From Winogradskyella echinorum (GTDB lineage: Bacteria; Bacteroidota; Bacteroidia; Flavobacteriales; Flavobacteriaceae): 64,000 nucleotides of DNA. Under the pieces are notes generated by a model. It searched no databases, had not been told where the DNA came from, and saw only the letters and a program-made list of their open reading frames with translations. Location: NCBI RefSeq assembly GCF_014297365.1, contig NZ_JACOQD010000008.1, forward strand, positions 52,208 through 116,207. The letters are read 5' to 3'. Shown one piece after another: positions 26,579 through 37,300 of the stretch. The translations under genes and the position numbers were made by a program. How positions within the stretch are numbered: position 1 is the stretch's first letter; each line of letters starts with the position of its first letter.

Positions 26579-26651
26579 ACGGATTTTAAAAACAAATATT
26601 ATACGCTAAAATAAAGGTTGTTTTGTAGGCAAAAACTAATTTAGATTAAGT

Positions 26652-27536
26652 TTAACTTTTACCCAATAAATTTAACTCATTCTTAATAATATTTTTAAGC
26701 TTATCTGTTGCTTCTACAAGGGGTAAACGCACATGTGATTTAGAAATATTTAATCCTTCTAAAACTGCTTTTATCCCAGAAGGATTATTCTCAGAAAAAA
26801 TCATGCCTGTTATTGGCATTAATTTATAGTGTATGTCGTAAGCTTCTTTGGCTTTTCCGGCAATACCTAAACGTATCATTTCAGAAAATTCTTTTGGTAA
26901 AGCCTGCCCGATTACCGAAATAACACCAGATCCACCAGCCAATGCTACACCAAGTGCTAAATCGTCATCACCAGATAATACTAGGAAATCTTTAGGTTTA
27001 GTTCTTAATAATTCTAAATACTGATGCACATTATTACCAGCTTCTTTAACCGCTACGATATTATCAAAATCTTTAGCTAATCTAAAAGTGGTTTCAGGAG
27101 ACATATTAGAAGAAGTTCTTCCTGGTACATTGTACAAAATTATTGGCTTTGGAGCCACTTTTGCAATAGCCTTAAAATGCTGATAAATTCCTTCTTGCGT
27201 TGGTTTACTATAATATGGTGACACAGATAAAATTCCATCTATTTCTGAAAAATCTGTTGCCTTAATCTCAGCTATAATATTTGCCGTATTGTTACCTCCA
27301 ATACCAACAACTATTGGTAATCTGCCTTTATTTATATTACAAATAAATTTAATTAACTGCTTCTTCTCTTCTGCAGTTACCGTAACACTTTCTCCGGTTG
27401 TGCCACTAATTACTAAGTAATCTGTACCGTTGGCAATGTTATATTCAACTAATTGCTCTAAAGCATTAAAATCGATGCTTAAATCTGCATTAAAAGGTGT
27501 TATTAAAGCCACACCTGTGCCAATAAATTTGGTCAT
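26652..27536 (-). CDS. dapA: 4-hydroxy-tetrahydrodipicolinate synthase
   Basis: A 294-residue TIM-barrel aldolase that condenses pyruvate with aspartate semialdehyde, the branch step of lysine and meso-diaminopimelate synthesis. Substrate-site TTGESVT lies near residues 46-51, the catalytic Tyr is in ILYNVPGRT (about 133), and the Schiff-base Lys is in VAVKEAG (about 162). It shares one nucleotide with the upstream DUF6913 gene, so translation is probably coupled. dapF, a later step, is at 48457-49236. Confidence 0.96.
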   Translation of the reverse strand: MTKFIGTGVALITPFNADLSIDFNALEQLVEYNIANGTDYLVISGTTGESVTVTAEEKKQLIKFICNINKGRLPIVVGIGGNNTANIIAEIKATDFSEIDGILSVSPYYSKPTQEGIYQHFKAIAKVAPKPIILYNVPGRTSSNMSPETTFRLAKDFDNIVAVKEAGNNVHQYLELLRTKPKDFLVLSGDDDLALGVALAGGSGVISVIGQALPKEFSEMIRLGIAGKAKEAYDIHYKLMPITGMIFSENNPSGIKAVLEGLNISKSHVRLPLVEATDKLKNIIKNELNLLGKS

Positions 27537-28054
27537 TATAATTTATTTAAAATCGTTAAATATTTTTTTAATTCTTGTTTAAAAATGTTGATGTCTTTTA
27601 GATCCACATCGATTATTAAATCATATAACCGCTCATCGTTTTTAGATATGCCTACTTTTAGGTTAGCTTTTGAAGCCGCAGCAATAAGGTCTAATTGTAG
27701 TACTTCTTTTTTGTAATAGCAAATAAGCAAATCGTACGGCTCATTAATAAAAGACTCTAATTCTATATTTTTTATTTTTCCATTCCAGCCAAAATCTTTT
27801 GGACTATAATGGGTATTCCATTTATTATGTTCTAATTTATCATCAACTGTAAATGCTATAATATTATTCTTAGGTGATATTAATCCCAATTCTTTATAAT
27901 ATACTCTAAACACTTCAAACTCATGAAACTCATTAGCATTTAATAAAACTGCTACAGTCTTAACCTTATTATTGTTAACAGCCGCATTTTGTGTAGCCAA
28001 CAATTTGTTAACATATTTTTGAATTGATTTTTCTTTAAATGCTTTTAAAATCAT
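27536..28054 (-). CDS. DUF6913-like hypothetical protein
   Basis: A 172-residue soluble protein without signal or membrane segments. It has an alternating strand-helix look (KTVAVLLNANEFHEFEVFR, PYDLLICYYKKEVLQLDLIAAASKANLKVGIS). I recall this family as DUF6913, found next to dapA in Flavobacteriaceae; no function is known to me. It overlaps dapA by one base, which argues for co-expression. The spacer to the divergent gene at 28126 must contain both promoters. Confidence 0.65.
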   Translation of the reverse strand: MILKAFKEKSIQKYVNKLLATQNAAVNNNKVKTVAVLLNANEFHEFEVFRVYYKELGLISPKNNIIAFTVDDKLEHNKWNTHYSPKDFGWNGKIKNIELESFINEPYDLLICYYKKEVLQLDLIAAASKANLKVGISKNDERLYDLIIDVDLKDINIFKQELKKYLTILNKL

Positions 28055-28125
28055 TTATCTTTAGCCTTTGTGCAAATTTAATAAAAGCACTCACATTTTA
28101 TTATAAACTATATATAAGTTATTCA

Positions 28126-28887
28126 ATGACTATTAAACATATTTTAAAACTTTGTCTACTTCTGCTTATTTTTTCTTGCAATAATGATTCTCATCTTACT
28201 AAAATTGAGGGAAAACGCTTGGATATAGACGAAAATATAGCGACTAATCAAACTATAGAAGATTTTATAAAACCTTATCGAGAAAGTGTTAATAAAAACC
28301 TGGACAGTGTTATTTCATATGCGCCAGATACATATTCAAAATCTGATGGTGAACTTAATACAGCCATAGGAAACCTCATGGCAGATGCCGTTTACGATGA
28401 AGGTAATATTGTATTTAATAAACGTACAGGTAAAAACATTGATTTTGTATTGCTAAATCATGGCGGTATTAGGGCTATAATTTCTAAAGGAAATATAACT
28501 CCAAGAACCGCGTACGAAGTGATGCCATTTGAAAACTCAGTAGTAGTTGTTGCTCTAAAAGGTGAACAAGTTTTGCAAATGATGACATATTTATCTAAAG
28601 CAAAGCGCGCGCATCCTGTATCTAGGCAATTACAACTTACGCTTAACAAAAATGGTGATGTTAGTTCTGCAACTGTTAATGGCGAACCAATAAATAAGGA
28701 AAAGGCTTATTATGTTGCCTCTAATGATTACCTCTATAATGGTGGTGATAGAATGACATTTTTTCATCCAAACGACAGTTTATACGTTTTAGATTATAAA
28801 ATTAGAAATGTCTTAATTGATTATTTTAAAAAGAAAGACACTTTAAACCCAAAACGCGATAACCGCTTTATTCAACTTAATAATTAA
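28126..28887 (+). CDS. 5'-nucleotidase C-terminal domain lipoprotein
   Basis: A 253-residue lipoprotein with lipobox LLIFSC near residue 16. The mature part is the 5'-nucleotidase C-terminal (substrate-recognising) domain: ELNTAIGNLMADAVYDE, LLNHGGIRAIISKGNITPR and VPFENSV-like MPFENSVVVVALKG, then YYVASNDYLYNGGDRMTFF. It lacks the metallophosphoesterase half, which is encoded by the next gene 3 nt downstream. The two together equal one UshA-like enzyme with the domain order reversed across two polypeptides. The ATG at 28126 places the lipobox correctly. Confidence 0.9.
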   Translation: MTIKHILKLCLLLLIFSCNNDSHLTKIEGKRLDIDENIATNQTIEDFIKPYRESVNKNLDSVISYAPDTYSKSDGELNTAIGNLMADAVYDEGNIVFNKRTGKNIDFVLLNHGGIRAIISKGNITPRTAYEVMPFENSVVVVALKGEQVLQMMTYLSKAKRAHPVSRQLQLTLNKNGDVSSATVNGEPINKEKAYYVASNDYLYNGGDRMTFFHPNDSLYVLDYKIRNVLIDYFKKKDTLNPKRDNRFIQLNN

Positions 28888-28890
28888 GCT

Positions 28891-29802
28891 ATGAAAAGAA
28901 GACAATTTATACAGCAATCTACAGCTGCGACAGCATTAGTTGGTTTAGGCGGATTAGGTTTACAATCATTCAGTGCTACTGCAAAAAAAATAACTATTTT
29001 ACATACTAATGATGTTCATAGCCATATAGATCCTTTTGGACCAGACGACGGCAGAAATGCTAATAAAGGAGGTGTTGCAAGACGTGCCACTTTAGTTGAC
29101 TCTATTAGAAAAGAAAATCCTAATACCTTGTTGTTAGATGCCGGAGATATTTTTCAAGGAACACCATATTTTAACTATTATGGTGGTGAGTTGGAGTTTA
29201 AACTAATGAGTATGCTTAAATACGATTTAGCAACTATTGGTAATCATGATTTTGATAATGGTATTGATGGACTTTATGCCCAATTACCGCACGCAGATTT
29301 TGAATTTGTCTCTGCTAATTATGACTTTTCAAATACTGTAATGGACACACATGTAAAACCCTATAAAATATTTGTAAAAGACGGAATTAAAATCGGGATT
29401 TTTGGTTTAGGTATTCAGCTTGAAGGCTTGGTAGATAAAAACATGTATAAAGAAACTGTTTATAATAGTCCTATTGAAATAGCTCAAGATATGTCTCGCA
29501 TCCTAAAAGAAGAGCAATCTTGTGATTTAGTAATATGTTTATCTCATATTGGTTATAATTATAAAAAATATCCAGATAGAGTAAGTGATCTAAATTTGGC
29601 AAGAGCTACAAAAGATATTGACCTCATCATAGGTGGACATACACACACGTTTTTACCAAAACCAACTATTGAAAAAAATAGTGCAGGTAAAAATGTTCTT
29701 GTAAACCAGGTTGGTGCCTACGGATTATATCTTGGCAAAATTGACTTTTATTTTGAGCCAGGTAAGGATGTAAAAGCTGATGGTGCTTCCATTATAGTGT
29801 AG
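28891..29802 (+). CDS. Metallophosphoesterase / 5'-nucleotidase N-terminal domain protein, Tat-type signal
   Basis: A 303-residue exported phosphoesterase. The signal MKRRQFIQQST begins with a twin-arginine-like RRQFI motif. The dinuclear metal site motifs are all present: LHTNDVHSHID, LLLDAGDIFQGTPY, ATIGNHDFDNG, CLSHIGYN and IIGGHTHTFL. It should hydrolyse nucleotide 5'-phosphates or cyclic nucleotides in the periplasm. It lies 3 nt after the lipoprotein with the matching C-terminal domain, so the pair probably forms one enzyme, helping phosphate and purine scavenging. Confidence 0.9.
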   Translation: MKRRQFIQQSTAATALVGLGGLGLQSFSATAKKITILHTNDVHSHIDPFGPDDGRNANKGGVARRATLVDSIRKENPNTLLLDAGDIFQGTPYFNYYGGELEFKLMSMLKYDLATIGNHDFDNGIDGLYAQLPHADFEFVSANYDFSNTVMDTHVKPYKIFVKDGIKIGIFGLGIQLEGLVDKNMYKETVYNSPIEIAQDMSRILKEEQSCDLVICLSHIGYNYKKYPDRVSDLNLARATKDIDLIIGGHTHTFLPKPTIEKNSAGKNVLVNQVGAYGLYLGKIDFYFEPGKDVKADGASIIV

Positions 29803-29859
29803 CGTTTTTGTAAGTTACTGTATATAAATCGTCTAAGATTTCATCTCAACCTCTGAAAT

Positions 29860-30252
29860 ATGAAATCTAACAAAATTATTTTGGTGCTTCGTATTACTGT
29901 CGCCATTATTTTAATACAAACACTTCGATTTAAATTTACAGCACATCCTGATAGTGTTTTTATTTTTGAAGCTTTAGATTTAGAACCATATGGCAGAATA
30001 GGCATTGGAATATTAGAACTTATAGCTGGTATTCTCTTAATAATACCAAAAACTGTTTGGGCTGGTGCTGTTTTAACGCTTGGGTTAATTGGTGGAGCAA
30101 TTATAATGCACTTAACCCATTTAGGAATAGTAGTTAATGATGATGGAGGTATCCTGTTTTATACCGCAATTATTACGTTTATTCTTAGCGGAATTATACT
30201 ATTCTCTCAGAGAAAAAGACTACCAATAATAGGAAAGAAACTAAACTTCTAA
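29860..30252 (+). CDS. DoxX-like four-helix membrane protein
   Basis: A 130-residue inner-membrane protein with four predicted helices (about 5-22, 43-63, 68-88, 100-118). The arrangement, with GRIGIGILELIAGILLIIPKTVWAGAVL in the second and third helices, is that of DoxX/DUF417-like small membrane proteins. Physiological role unknown. Its last 12 bases overlap the end of the convergent gene on the other strand. Confidence 0.7.
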   Translation: MKSNKIILVLRITVAIILIQTLRFKFTAHPDSVFIFEALDLEPYGRIGIGILELIAGILLIIPKTVWAGAVLTLGLIGGAIIMHLTHLGIVVNDDGGILFYTAIITFILSGIILFSQRKRLPIIGKKLNF

Positions 30253-30981
30253 AGTTTCATCATTAAACTCTGGCTCTGGTCCAGTAAACTGTAATTGAGA
30301 TTGTAAATAAAAGAATAGAAAGGCTACGACCAAGAAAAAAGAATATATAAAACCTAGATTGTTATCTTCTAATAAAATATAATAGTAAGCCAATTGAATG
30401 GTTTCTGAAAAGAAAATAAATATAGACCCTATTAAAAAAAGCATAGACTTATTATCATTTCTATACATATAGTTAATTAACGCTACAGACAACAATACCA
30501 TTATTACTGTATTATATGTAAATTCTAAATAGTTCTCATAAACTGAAAGTACATTTTCTGTTGTTGCAGATACCACAGAAACACAAAATACACCTAATAC
30601 AACTAATATTAAGACAGGAACAGAATGCTCTTTAAATACTTTTCTTAAATCTAAACCTTTAATTATTTTAACTATGAGCATGGCATAAGCTAACATATAA
30701 AGAATATTTGAGCCATAGTAATAATAATTTACCTCTCCTTCTGGTATTTCTGAAACATGGTAAGAAATACCACCTATTACTTCAGCCACAGTGAACACAA
30801 CCAGAAACCAAAAAAATAAATTCGATTTATTTTTTGTCCATCTGCAATACAGAACCGTGAGTAAAATTAGCATTAATGAGCTTACGGTAGAACCTTCAAC
30901 TTCATAAGCAAAACTTTGAAGTGTAATAAAGGTACCTCCCAAAAGCAATAATACAACTTTTAAGATTTTATTTACTAACAT
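30241..30981 (-). CDS. Multi-pass membrane protein of unknown function
   Basis: A 246-residue protein with about seven or eight hydrophobic helices and short loops. Several have Trp and Tyr at the boundaries (NLFFWFLVVFTVAEVIGG, YYYYGSNILYMLAYAMLI). I cannot place it in a named family; a distant YhhN/lysoplasmalogenase-like relation is possible but unsupported. Its upstream region has a clear -7 box TATATTTG and a GTTAAA-N2-GTTAAA pair like that upstream of the RprXY-like operon, so it may belong to the same regulon. Confidence 0.75.
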   Translation of the reverse strand: MLVNKILKVVLLLLGGTFITLQSFAYEVEGSTVSSLMLILLTVLYCRWTKNKSNLFFWFLVVFTVAEVIGGISYHVSEIPEGEVNYYYYGSNILYMLAYAMLIVKIIKGLDLRKVFKEHSVPVLILVVLGVFCVSVVSATTENVLSVYENYLEFTYNTVIMVLLSVALINYMYRNDNKSMLFLIGSIFIFFSETIQLAYYYILLEDNNLGFIYSFFLVVAFLFFYLQSQLQFTGPEPEFNDETLEV

Positions 30982-31004
30982 TAATTAATCCCATAATTAG
31001 GTAG

Positions 31005-31034
31005 CAAATATAATCATTTTTTTAACACTTTAAC
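31005..31034 (-). promoter_or_regulatory. -7 box TATATTTG plus GTTAAA-GT-GTTAAA pair
   Basis: On the minus strand, GTTAAA at 31034-31029, two bases, and GTTAAA at 31026-31021 are followed by TATATTTG at 31012-31005, which matches TAnnTTTG. The gene starts at 30981. The 8-bp-spaced pair has the same layout as the promoter-proximal pair of the RprXY-like operon at 9802-9815. Confidence 0.5.
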
Positions 31035-31083
31035 GTTAAAATTATGCATTTCATCGAATAAACAGTTGTTTTTTTGTAAGAAT

Positions 31084-33664
<2,581 letters not shown>

Positions 33665-33665
33665 A

Positions 33666-34538
33666 TTATTTTTTTCTTCCTTTAAGCATTCTATCATTAC
33701 CATTTAAGTCTTTCAGTAATTCTATAGCTTCAAAATTAGCATCAACTAATAATTGTTTGGTGTCGTTTCCAAGATACTGGTTAATTTCAAAAAAAAGTTC
33801 TCCTTTTAGTTTCAAATTATTAACAGCAAAATTTGTTATCGCTTTATAAAATTGTAATGGATTATCGTCTTCTACAAATAACGCTAAATGCGGTTCATTG
33901 TCTAAAACGTTTGGTTTTATTTCTGCTTTTTCTAGATTTCTTACATATGGTGGATTGGAAACTATCGTGTTAAATTCTAAATATTCAAAAACTAAATCCA
34001 GAGAAGTTTTATTTAATATGTCTGCCTCAATAAATGTAACTTCTACCTTGTTGAGTTTGGCATTTTGTTTGGCTACCTCTAAAGCTTTATCGCTTACATC
34101 TAAAGCATAAACTTTTGCATCTGGAATATATTTAGCCAATGAAATAGCTACACATCCAGAACCTGTGCCAATGTCCAGGATTTTTGGTTGAGATTCTTCG
34201 CTTAGTTCTGAATGACTTCTGATAATTAAATCAACCAATTCTTCTGTTTCGGGTCGAGGGATAAGCACGCTTTCGTTCACTTTAAATGGCAAGCCATAAA
34301 ATTCTGTTTCACCTAATATATATTGAATTGGTTTTTGTTGCGTTAAATCTTCTAGGACTTTAAAAAAAGTGTTTGTTTCGGATTTATTCAACGTGAATTC
34401 TGGTTGCAATGTTAATTGAAAACGTGGTAAATCTAAATAATGCTCAGTGCAGATAAAAAAGAAACTATCAACTTCTTCTTTTCCGTAGACCGCATCTAAT
34501 TCCTTGTGAAATATATGTTGAAGATCTTTTAACAGCAC
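33666..34538 (-). CDS. prmC: Peptide chain release factor N(5)-glutamine methyltransferase
   Basis: A 290-residue SAM methyltransferase that methylates the GGQ glutamine of RF1/RF2. The N-terminal helical domain is followed by LIPRPETEELVDLI, the SAM motif ILDIGTGSGCVAISLA and the catalytic VSNPPYV. The start is GTG at 34538, 2 nt after the upstream GNAT gene. Between LVDLIIRS and PKILDIGTG there is HSELSEESQ, whose DNA (34191-34219) resembles a dispersed intergenic repeat; the insert lies in the linker before the SAM domain and keeps the frame. Confidence 0.94.
   Translation of the reverse strand: MLLKDLQHIFHKELDAVYGKEEVDSFFFICTEHYLDLPRFQLTLQPEFTLNKSETNTFFKVLEDLTQQKPIQYILGETEFYGLPFKVNESVLIPRPETEELVDLIIRSHSELSEESQPKILDIGTGSGCVAISLAKYIPDAKVYALDVSDKALEVAKQNAKLNKVEVTFIEADILNKTSLDLVFEYLEFNTIVSNPPYVRNLEKAEIKPNVLDNEPHLALFVEDDNPLQFYKAITNFAVNNLKLKGELFFEINQYLGNDTKQLLVDANFEAIELLKDLNGNDRMLKGRKK
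34191..34219. repeat. Dispersed repeat copy embedded in frame within prmC
   Basis: Minus strand reads AAGTCATTCAGAACTAAGCG then AAGAATCT, which matches the common flavobacterial intergenic repeat GTCATTCTGAAC..AGcGAAGAATCTC, also seen degenerate at 53270-53299. Here it is translated as SHSELSEES. Confidence 0.65.
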
Positions 34539-34540
34539 AA

Positions 34541-35032
34541 TTACAAGTCTTTAATCATCCATTCGGTACAAGAGTAATGTCCTGTATTTCCTAAAGGCTT
34601 ATCTAAACTCTCAAACCCTACTTTTCTATAAAGTTTTCTAGCTTCCACCATATAAGGTAGTGTTTCTAAATAACACTGCTCAAAACCAGATTGCTTTGCA
34701 AATTCTAAACATTTAGCCATCATTTGGCTGCCTAAACCTTTACCTCTTGCTTCAGACATAAAATACATTTTCTGTAATTCGCAGACATTACCTTCATAAT
34801 TATCTAAAGGAGAAATACCTGCACCTCCAAGTATATCATCGCCTTTTGCAACTACAAAATATGTCATCTTGTCTTGGTCATACGTTTCCGTCATACAATC
34901 TAATGCCTTATCCTCGTATGCTGTACCAACTTTTGGCACACCATATTCAATTAAAACAGAACGAATCGCTTGTGCAATTTTGGGATTGTCTTTAAGTTCT
35001 ATTTCTCGAATAACAATAGTATCTTTACGCAC
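34541..35032 (-). CDS. GNAT family N-acetyltransferase
   Basis: A 163-residue acetyltransferase. The acetyl-CoA loop reads EARGKGLGSQMMAKCLEFAKQSG (about 93-115), preceded by a beta strand CELQKMYFM. The final strand has MVEARKLYRKVGFESLDKPLG, typical of the family. The substrate cannot be inferred. The start codon is GTG at 35032, in the short divergent spacer to the lipoprotein gene at 35095. It lies 2 nt before prmC, so the two are probably co-transcribed. Confidence 0.88.
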   Translation of the reverse strand: MRKDTIVIREIELKDNPKIAQAIRSVLIEYGVPKVGTAYEDKALDCMTETYDQDKMTYFVVAKGDDILGGAGISPLDNYEGNVCELQKMYFMSEARGKGLGSQMMAKCLEFAKQSGFEQCYLETLPYMVEARKLYRKVGFESLDKPLGNTGHYSCTEWMIKDL

Positions 35033-35094
35033 TAATTTTTTGATTTTTATACTGAATTTATTTAGGTATGAAAGATAACCATAATTACCATTTT

Positions 35095-35553
35095 ATGTTT
35101 AAAAGATTTTTATTCATTTCCATATTTTTTACACTACTTTTCAACTGTACTGTAACAGAACAACCAGAATTTATAGGTCTTGAAAACATTAAAGTGGTTA
35201 ATTCTAATATTCAGTCTATTACACTAAAAGCTGACGCCTTATTTATTAACCCTAACGACGTTGGTGGTTCGTTAAAAACTGATGATTTAAAGGTTTATAT
35301 AAATGAAACTGAAGTTGCTACTGTTGTTTCTGACGAGTTTGATGTGCCTTCTAAAAAGAATTTTACAATTCCGCTTATCGTTTCTGTAGCAACAGATAGT
35401 ATTATAGACAAGAAAAGTCTTGGTGGCTTATTGGGTAGTTTAATTTCTCAAAAATTAAAAGTACAATATAAAGGAGATATTAAATATAAAGTTTTAGGTT
35501 ACTCTTCTACGTATTCAGTAGATGAAACTCAAGAACTAAAAGTTAAACTATAG
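35095..35553 (+). CDS. LEA type 2-like (WHy domain) lipoprotein
   Basis: A 152-residue lipoprotein with lipobox TLLFNC near residue 16. The mature beta-sandwich (LENIKVVNSNIQSITLKADALFINPNDVGG and later FTIPLIVSVATDS) resembles the LEA14/WHy domain found in desiccation-related and small bacterial lipoproteins. Function unknown. I chose the ATG at 35095 for signal-peptide geometry; an earlier ATG at 35068 adds nine residues. The stop is adjacent to the TTG start of ribD, suggesting coupling. Confidence 0.72.
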   Translation: MFKRFLFISIFFTLLFNCTVTEQPEFIGLENIKVVNSNIQSITLKADALFINPNDVGGSLKTDDLKVYINETEVATVVSDEFDVPSKKNFTIPLIVSVATDSIIDKKSLGGLLGSLISQKLKVQYKGDIKYKVLGYSSTYSVDETQELKVKL

Positions 35554-35554
35554 A

Positions 35555-36655
35555 TTGAAAAATCACGAATTATACATTAAACGCTGTTTACAAATTGCCA
35601 AAAATGGTTTGGGTTCTACACGACCAAACCCAATGGTTGGAGCTGTTGTGGTTTTTGAAAACAAAATTATTGGTGAAGGTTTTACAAGTGCTTATGGAGG
35701 CAACCATGCCGAAGTCAATGCTATAAATTCAGTAAAAGATAAATCATTATTAATAAAAAGCACACTGTATGTTACGTTAGAACCTTGTAGCCATTTTGGT
35801 AAAACACCACCTTGTAGCGATCTCATTATTAAGCACAAAATACCAGAAGTTGTAATTGGTTGTATAGATGATAATCCTGCAGTAGCTGGTAAAGGTATTG
35901 CTAAACTAAAAGCTGCAGGCTGTAAAGTAATTGTTGGTGTTTTAGAAGATGCATGTAGAATACATCACAAACGATTCTTTACTTTTCATAACAAAAAACG
36001 TCCTTATATTATATTAAAGTGGGCAGAAACAAAAGATGGTTTTATTGCACCAAAAACTAAAAATGAGCAGAAACCGGTTTGGATTACTAACACCTATTCT
36101 CGCCAGTTAGTTCATAAATGGAGAGCAGAAGAACAAGCCATATTAGTTGGCACCAATACTGTTTTAGAAGACAACCCGAGTTTAACGGTAAGAGATTGGG
36201 AAGGGAACAATCCTACTCGCGTTGTACTTGATAGAACTTCAAAATTGAATCTTGCTTATAATGTTTTTAATGCTGAAGCTAACACAATTGTAATTGGTTC
36301 TGAGAATACTAATCATAAAACTCCAAAAGATAATTGGGCTATATATCCTCCGGAAAACGCACAAATCCTCATAAATGAATCAACTTTTTTAGCACCAATA
36401 AATTGGAGTGAAAGTAAAATCATTGCTCAACAAGTGTGTGATACTCTATATAGAAATAATATAAATTCAATTATAGTTGAAGGAGGTGCAAAAACACTTC
36501 AAACGTTTATAGATGAAAACCTTTGGGACGAAGCTAGAATTTTTACTGGTGCTATTGAGTTTAAAGATGGTATAAAAGCACCAAAATTACAAGGTAAGTT
36601 AATTAAAGAGGATGTAATTTTAAATGATAGACTCAAAACAATCTACAATAAATAA
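35555..36655 (+). CDS. ribD: Bifunctional diaminohydroxyphosphoribosylaminopyrimidine deaminase / uracil reductase
   Basis: A 366-residue riboflavin synthesis enzyme. The N-terminal deaminase (1-145) has the zinc site HAEVNAINS and PCSHFGKTPPCSDL. The C-terminal NADPH reductase (146-366) has LKWAETKDGFIAP and VGTNTVLEDNPSLTVR. No ATG is available: the frame closes at TAA 35537 and the first usable codon is TTG at 35555, one base after the upstream stop. That start yields the conserved KNHELYIKRCLQIAKNGLGSTRPNPMVG block, split here as expected. Length is normal. Confidence 0.93.
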   Translation: MKNHELYIKRCLQIAKNGLGSTRPNPMVGAVVVFENKIIGEGFTSAYGGNHAEVNAINSVKDKSLLIKSTLYVTLEPCSHFGKTPPCSDLIIKHKIPEVVIGCIDDNPAVAGKGIAKLKAAGCKVIVGVLEDACRIHHKRFFTFHNKKRPYIILKWAETKDGFIAPKTKNEQKPVWITNTYSRQLVHKWRAEEQAILVGTNTVLEDNPSLTVRDWEGNNPTRVVLDRTSKLNLAYNVFNAEANTIVIGSENTNHKTPKDNWAIYPPENAQILINESTFLAPINWSESKIIAQQVCDTLYRNNINSIIVEGGAKTLQTFIDENLWDEARIFTGAIEFKDGIKAPKLQGKLIKEDVILNDRLKTIYNK

Positions 36656-36688
36656 TGAAAGCCTGAAACAAGCTAAGGACTACAACAT

Positions 36689-37300
36689 ATGATTAAAACT
36701 TTAATTTTCGATTTTGGTGATGTTTTCATTAATCTAGACAAACAAGGTGCTATGCAAAATGCTTTAAACTTGTTTAATCTAGAATTTTTTGAAGCAGATA
36801 TGGTTGAAACTAACATGCAATATGAAATTGGAAGGATATCAACTTCAGAATTTATTGCCTTTTATAAATCCATGTTTCAAAATTTGAATGAAACCGATAT
36901 TGTTAATGCTTGGAATTATATAATTAAAGATTTTCCCGAATATCGCTTAGACTTTATTAAAAATCTAGCTCAAGAAAAAGAATTTAAACTAATTCTACTG
37001 AGCAATACCAATGACCTTCACATTGACTTCATAAAACATAACGTACCGTTTTATGATGATTTCAAAAACTGCTTTGATGTCTTTTACTTATCCCAAGAAA
37101 TACATCTAAGAAAACCTAATGCAGATATTTTTGAGTTTGTTTTAAAAGAAAACAATCTTATAGCCAATGATTGTCTTTTTATTGATGACACCAAAGAGAA
37201 TACTGATACAGCTGATAGATTAGGTTTGCATACGTGGAATATCGATGAGACTAGTGAAGATGTTATTGATTTATTCAAAATTAAAAAAGAGCGCTTTTGA
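36689..37300 (+). CDS. HAD family hydrolase (YihX/epoxide hydrolase-like subgroup)
   Basis: A 203-residue haloacid dehalogenase-like phosphatase. Motif I reads IFDFGDVFINLD, where the second Asp of DxD is replaced as in the YihX group. Motif II is LLSNTND, the Lys is in LRKPNADIF, and motif III is FIDDTKENTDTA. It probably dephosphorylates a sugar phosphate or small metabolite. The stop TGA overlaps the TTG start of the transporter gene, so the pair is translationally coupled. Confidence 0.88.
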   Translation: MIKTLIFDFGDVFINLDKQGAMQNALNLFNLEFFEADMVETNMQYEIGRISTSEFIAFYKSMFQNLNETDIVNAWNYIIKDFPEYRLDFIKNLAQEKEFKLILLSNTNDLHIDFIKHNVPFYDDFKNCFDVFYLSQEIHLRKPNADIFEFVLKENNLIANDCLFIDDTKENTDTADRLGLHTWNIDETSEDVIDLFKIKKERF

